A DNA stretch of 64,000 nt, taken from positions 1 to 64,000 of the forward strand of contig JAGXQZ010000052.1 in the NCBI GenBank assembly GCA_018336015.1, given 5' to 3'. The notes beneath the pieces are model-generated. The model worked only from the letters and a program-made list of their open reading frames with translations, was not told the origin of the DNA and did no database searches. The translations under genes were made by a program, and so were the position numbers. Shown in pieces: positions 63,076-64,000 of this stretch (position 1 is the first letter of the stretch; every line of letters starts with the position of its first letter). Source of the stretch: Algoriphagus sp. (GTDB lineage: Bacteria; Bacteroidota; Bacteroidia; Cytophagales; Cyclobacteriaceae).

Positions 63076-63798
63076 ATGAAAACTCTCCTGATTCTCACCG
63101 GACATACCAAAGGGCTGGGACATGCCATTTTAGAAAAGTTCTGTGAATTTTTGGATACTCATATCGTAGCTCTTTCGAGAGGAAGTCTGGAAATCAATCA
63201 TCCTAGGATAACAGAGGTGCCACTTGATCTCAGTGATTTGGATGCTTTGGAAACCCAGTTACCTAAAGTATTTCCCAAAGAGGCTTTTGATCGCTATGTA
63301 TTGATCAATAATGCCGGCTGGATAGGGGAAGTGAAACCTGTCGGAAAACTTAATCCCAAAGGGATTCAAAGGGCGCTAAACTTAAATCTTGTTGCTCCAA
63401 TGATCCTGATGGATGCTTTTGTGAAAGCTTATGGTCCATCCGAAGGTCAAAAAGTAATCTGTAACATCAGTTCGGGTGCGGCACATCGGCCTCTGTCAGG
63501 ATGGGGAGAGTATTGTGCCAGCAAAGCCGGATTGGCCATGTTTTCTCAGGTGGCAAATGAAGAATTGAAGGAATTGGGCTTTAGAGTATTTTCTCTTGCC
63601 CCAGGAATAGTCGATACAGCGATGCAATCCGAAATCAGGCAAGCGGAACTAAATGATTTTCCGGCATTGGGTCGCTTTATGGAATACAAATCGGAAGGTC
63701 TCCTGAGTACACCCGAAGAAGTAGCGGCAAAAATTTTTTATCTTATTCAGCATCCTGGTTTATTTACCGAGGTGGTACAGGATGTGAGGAGGTTTTAA
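63076..63798 (+). CDS. Short-chain dehydrogenase/reductase
   Basis: 240 residues. The Rossmann start LILTGHTKGLGHAI has a TGHxxGLG variant of TGxxxGxG; VLINNAGW, the Ser of CNISSGAAHRP, and the active-site YCASK (Tyr and Lys) are in place. Sepiapterin-reductase-like sequence style, but the substrate is unknown. It ends convergently with the SixA-like gene: the two stop codons overlap by two bases inside a palindrome. Confidence 0.88.
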   Translation: MKTLLILTGHTKGLGHAILEKFCEFLDTHIVALSRGSLEINHPRITEVPLDLSDLDALETQLPKVFPKEAFDRYVLINNAGWIGEVKPVGKLNPKGIQRALNLNLVAPMILMDAFVKAYGPSEGQKVICNISSGAAHRPLSGWGEYCASKAGLAMFSQVANEELKELGFRVFSLAPGIVDTAMQSEIRQAELNDFPALGRFMEYKSEGLLSTPEEVAAKIFYLIQHPGLFTEVVQDVRRF

Positions 63799-63804
63799 AA
63801 CCTC
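63788..63804. terminator. Palindrome over two convergent stop codons
   Basis: GAGGTTTTAAAACCTC is perfectly palindromic and contains the ends of both genes. Followed by TTTTTT on + and preceded by few A on -. Likely acts as a terminator on the + side. Confidence 0.4.
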
Positions 63805-64000
63805 TTTTTTGGAAAATCAACGAACCAAACTTCTGCTGTTTTTGGTCCAAATTCACTCCATCGATCTATTTTTGCCAGAAATCCAAATTGCCCAGAAGTT
63901 GGAAGATTGTCCAGTTTTCCTCCTAAGTGTTCGATAAGTTCGTTTAAGCCAGGATTATGTCCTACTATAAACAAGATGTCTTTCGAGTCTTTTTGAAGAT
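63795..64000 (-). CDS. SixA-like histidine phosphatase, 5' end outside window
   Basis: Read on the - strand from 64000, the third frame is open: LFIVGHNPGLNELIEHLGG, then PTSGQFGFLAKI and DRWSEFGPKTAEVWFVDFPKKRF. VGHNPGL with its His is the second half of the phosphohistidine-phosphatase (RHG) active site of SixA-type proteins; the first RHG motif lies outside. It probably acts on phosphohistidine. Stop codon on the - strand at 63797-63795. Confidence 0.85.
   Translation of the reverse strand, partial: LQKDSKDILFIVGHNPGLNELIEHLGGKLDNLPTSGQFGFLAKIDRWSEFGPKTAEVWFVDFPKKRF

Noticed and set aside
1-64000. CRISPR array or tRNA/rRNA genes
   Set aside because: No regular 20-40 base direct repeats with unique spacers, and no cloverleaf or rRNA sequence recognised. 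The 32-base tandem repeat at 46684 has no unique spacers.

Overview
The window reads as the chromosome of a free-living Bacteroidota bacterium, most likely Cytophagales (Cyclobacteriaceae, Algoriphagus-like). The signs are outer-membrane barrels ending in aromatic residues, many lipoproteins, TonB-linked cobalamin uptake with a BtuG-type propeller, large ThuA/sugar-dehydrogenase/cytochrome c fusions, secreted proteins with Gln after the signal-peptide cleavage site, and no Shine-Dalgarno pattern. The genus is an inference.

Layout. 1-12.3 kb: a NIPSNAP protein (5' cut), two duplicated small lipoproteins, a 1147-residue ThuA-dehydrogenase-PKD-cytochrome protein, galK with a LacI regulator, a glutaminyl-cyclase-like M28 protein, cysS and purH. 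12.4-16.8 kb: an integron-like island with a tyrosine recombinase, an attI-like site and three AT-rich gene cassettes. 17-31 kb: DHFR-like protein, purN, a three-gene membrane/VOC operon, a GH10 xylanase, a YceI-barrel-YceI operon, alkaline phosphatase, two haem-binding proteins, a secreted methyltransferase and a PAS histidine kinase. 31-39.5 kb: acetylesterase-like hydrolase, GH3 glucosidase, a small gene next to a broken nucleotidyltransferase, and a 1000-residue dehydrogenase/HEAT/cytochrome lipoprotein. 39.9-46.5 kb: divergent cobalamin uptake cluster (btuFCD leftward; B12 riboswitch, btuB and btuG rightward). 46.8-64 kb: AAA/DUF4143 ATPase, orphan NTase-partner protein, Do-type protease, dxr-rseP, TPR histidine kinase, two surface proteins, lon, hslU, an SDR and a SixA-like phosphatase (5' cut).

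How the genes work together. The xylanase, GH3, esterase, galK and the two cytochrome-bearing dehydrogenases fit a plant or algal polysaccharide lifestyle. BtuB/BtuG capture cobalamin at the surface and BtuFCD brings it through the inner membrane. Lon, HslU, the Do protease and RseP are quality-control and envelope-stress functions.

The most interesting signals are: (1) the integron-like island. Each of three cassettes has terminal inverted repeats that match each other across the gene and differ between cassettes. The core is GTTRGC, the attC-like sites are about 130 nt, a double direct repeat marks a possible attI, and the recombinase has HARP-like N-terminal repeats split by a frameshift. 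(2) Intergenic islands built on a strict 7-base period, with a different word at each locus. (3) Several clusters of mosaic short palindromes with shared modules.
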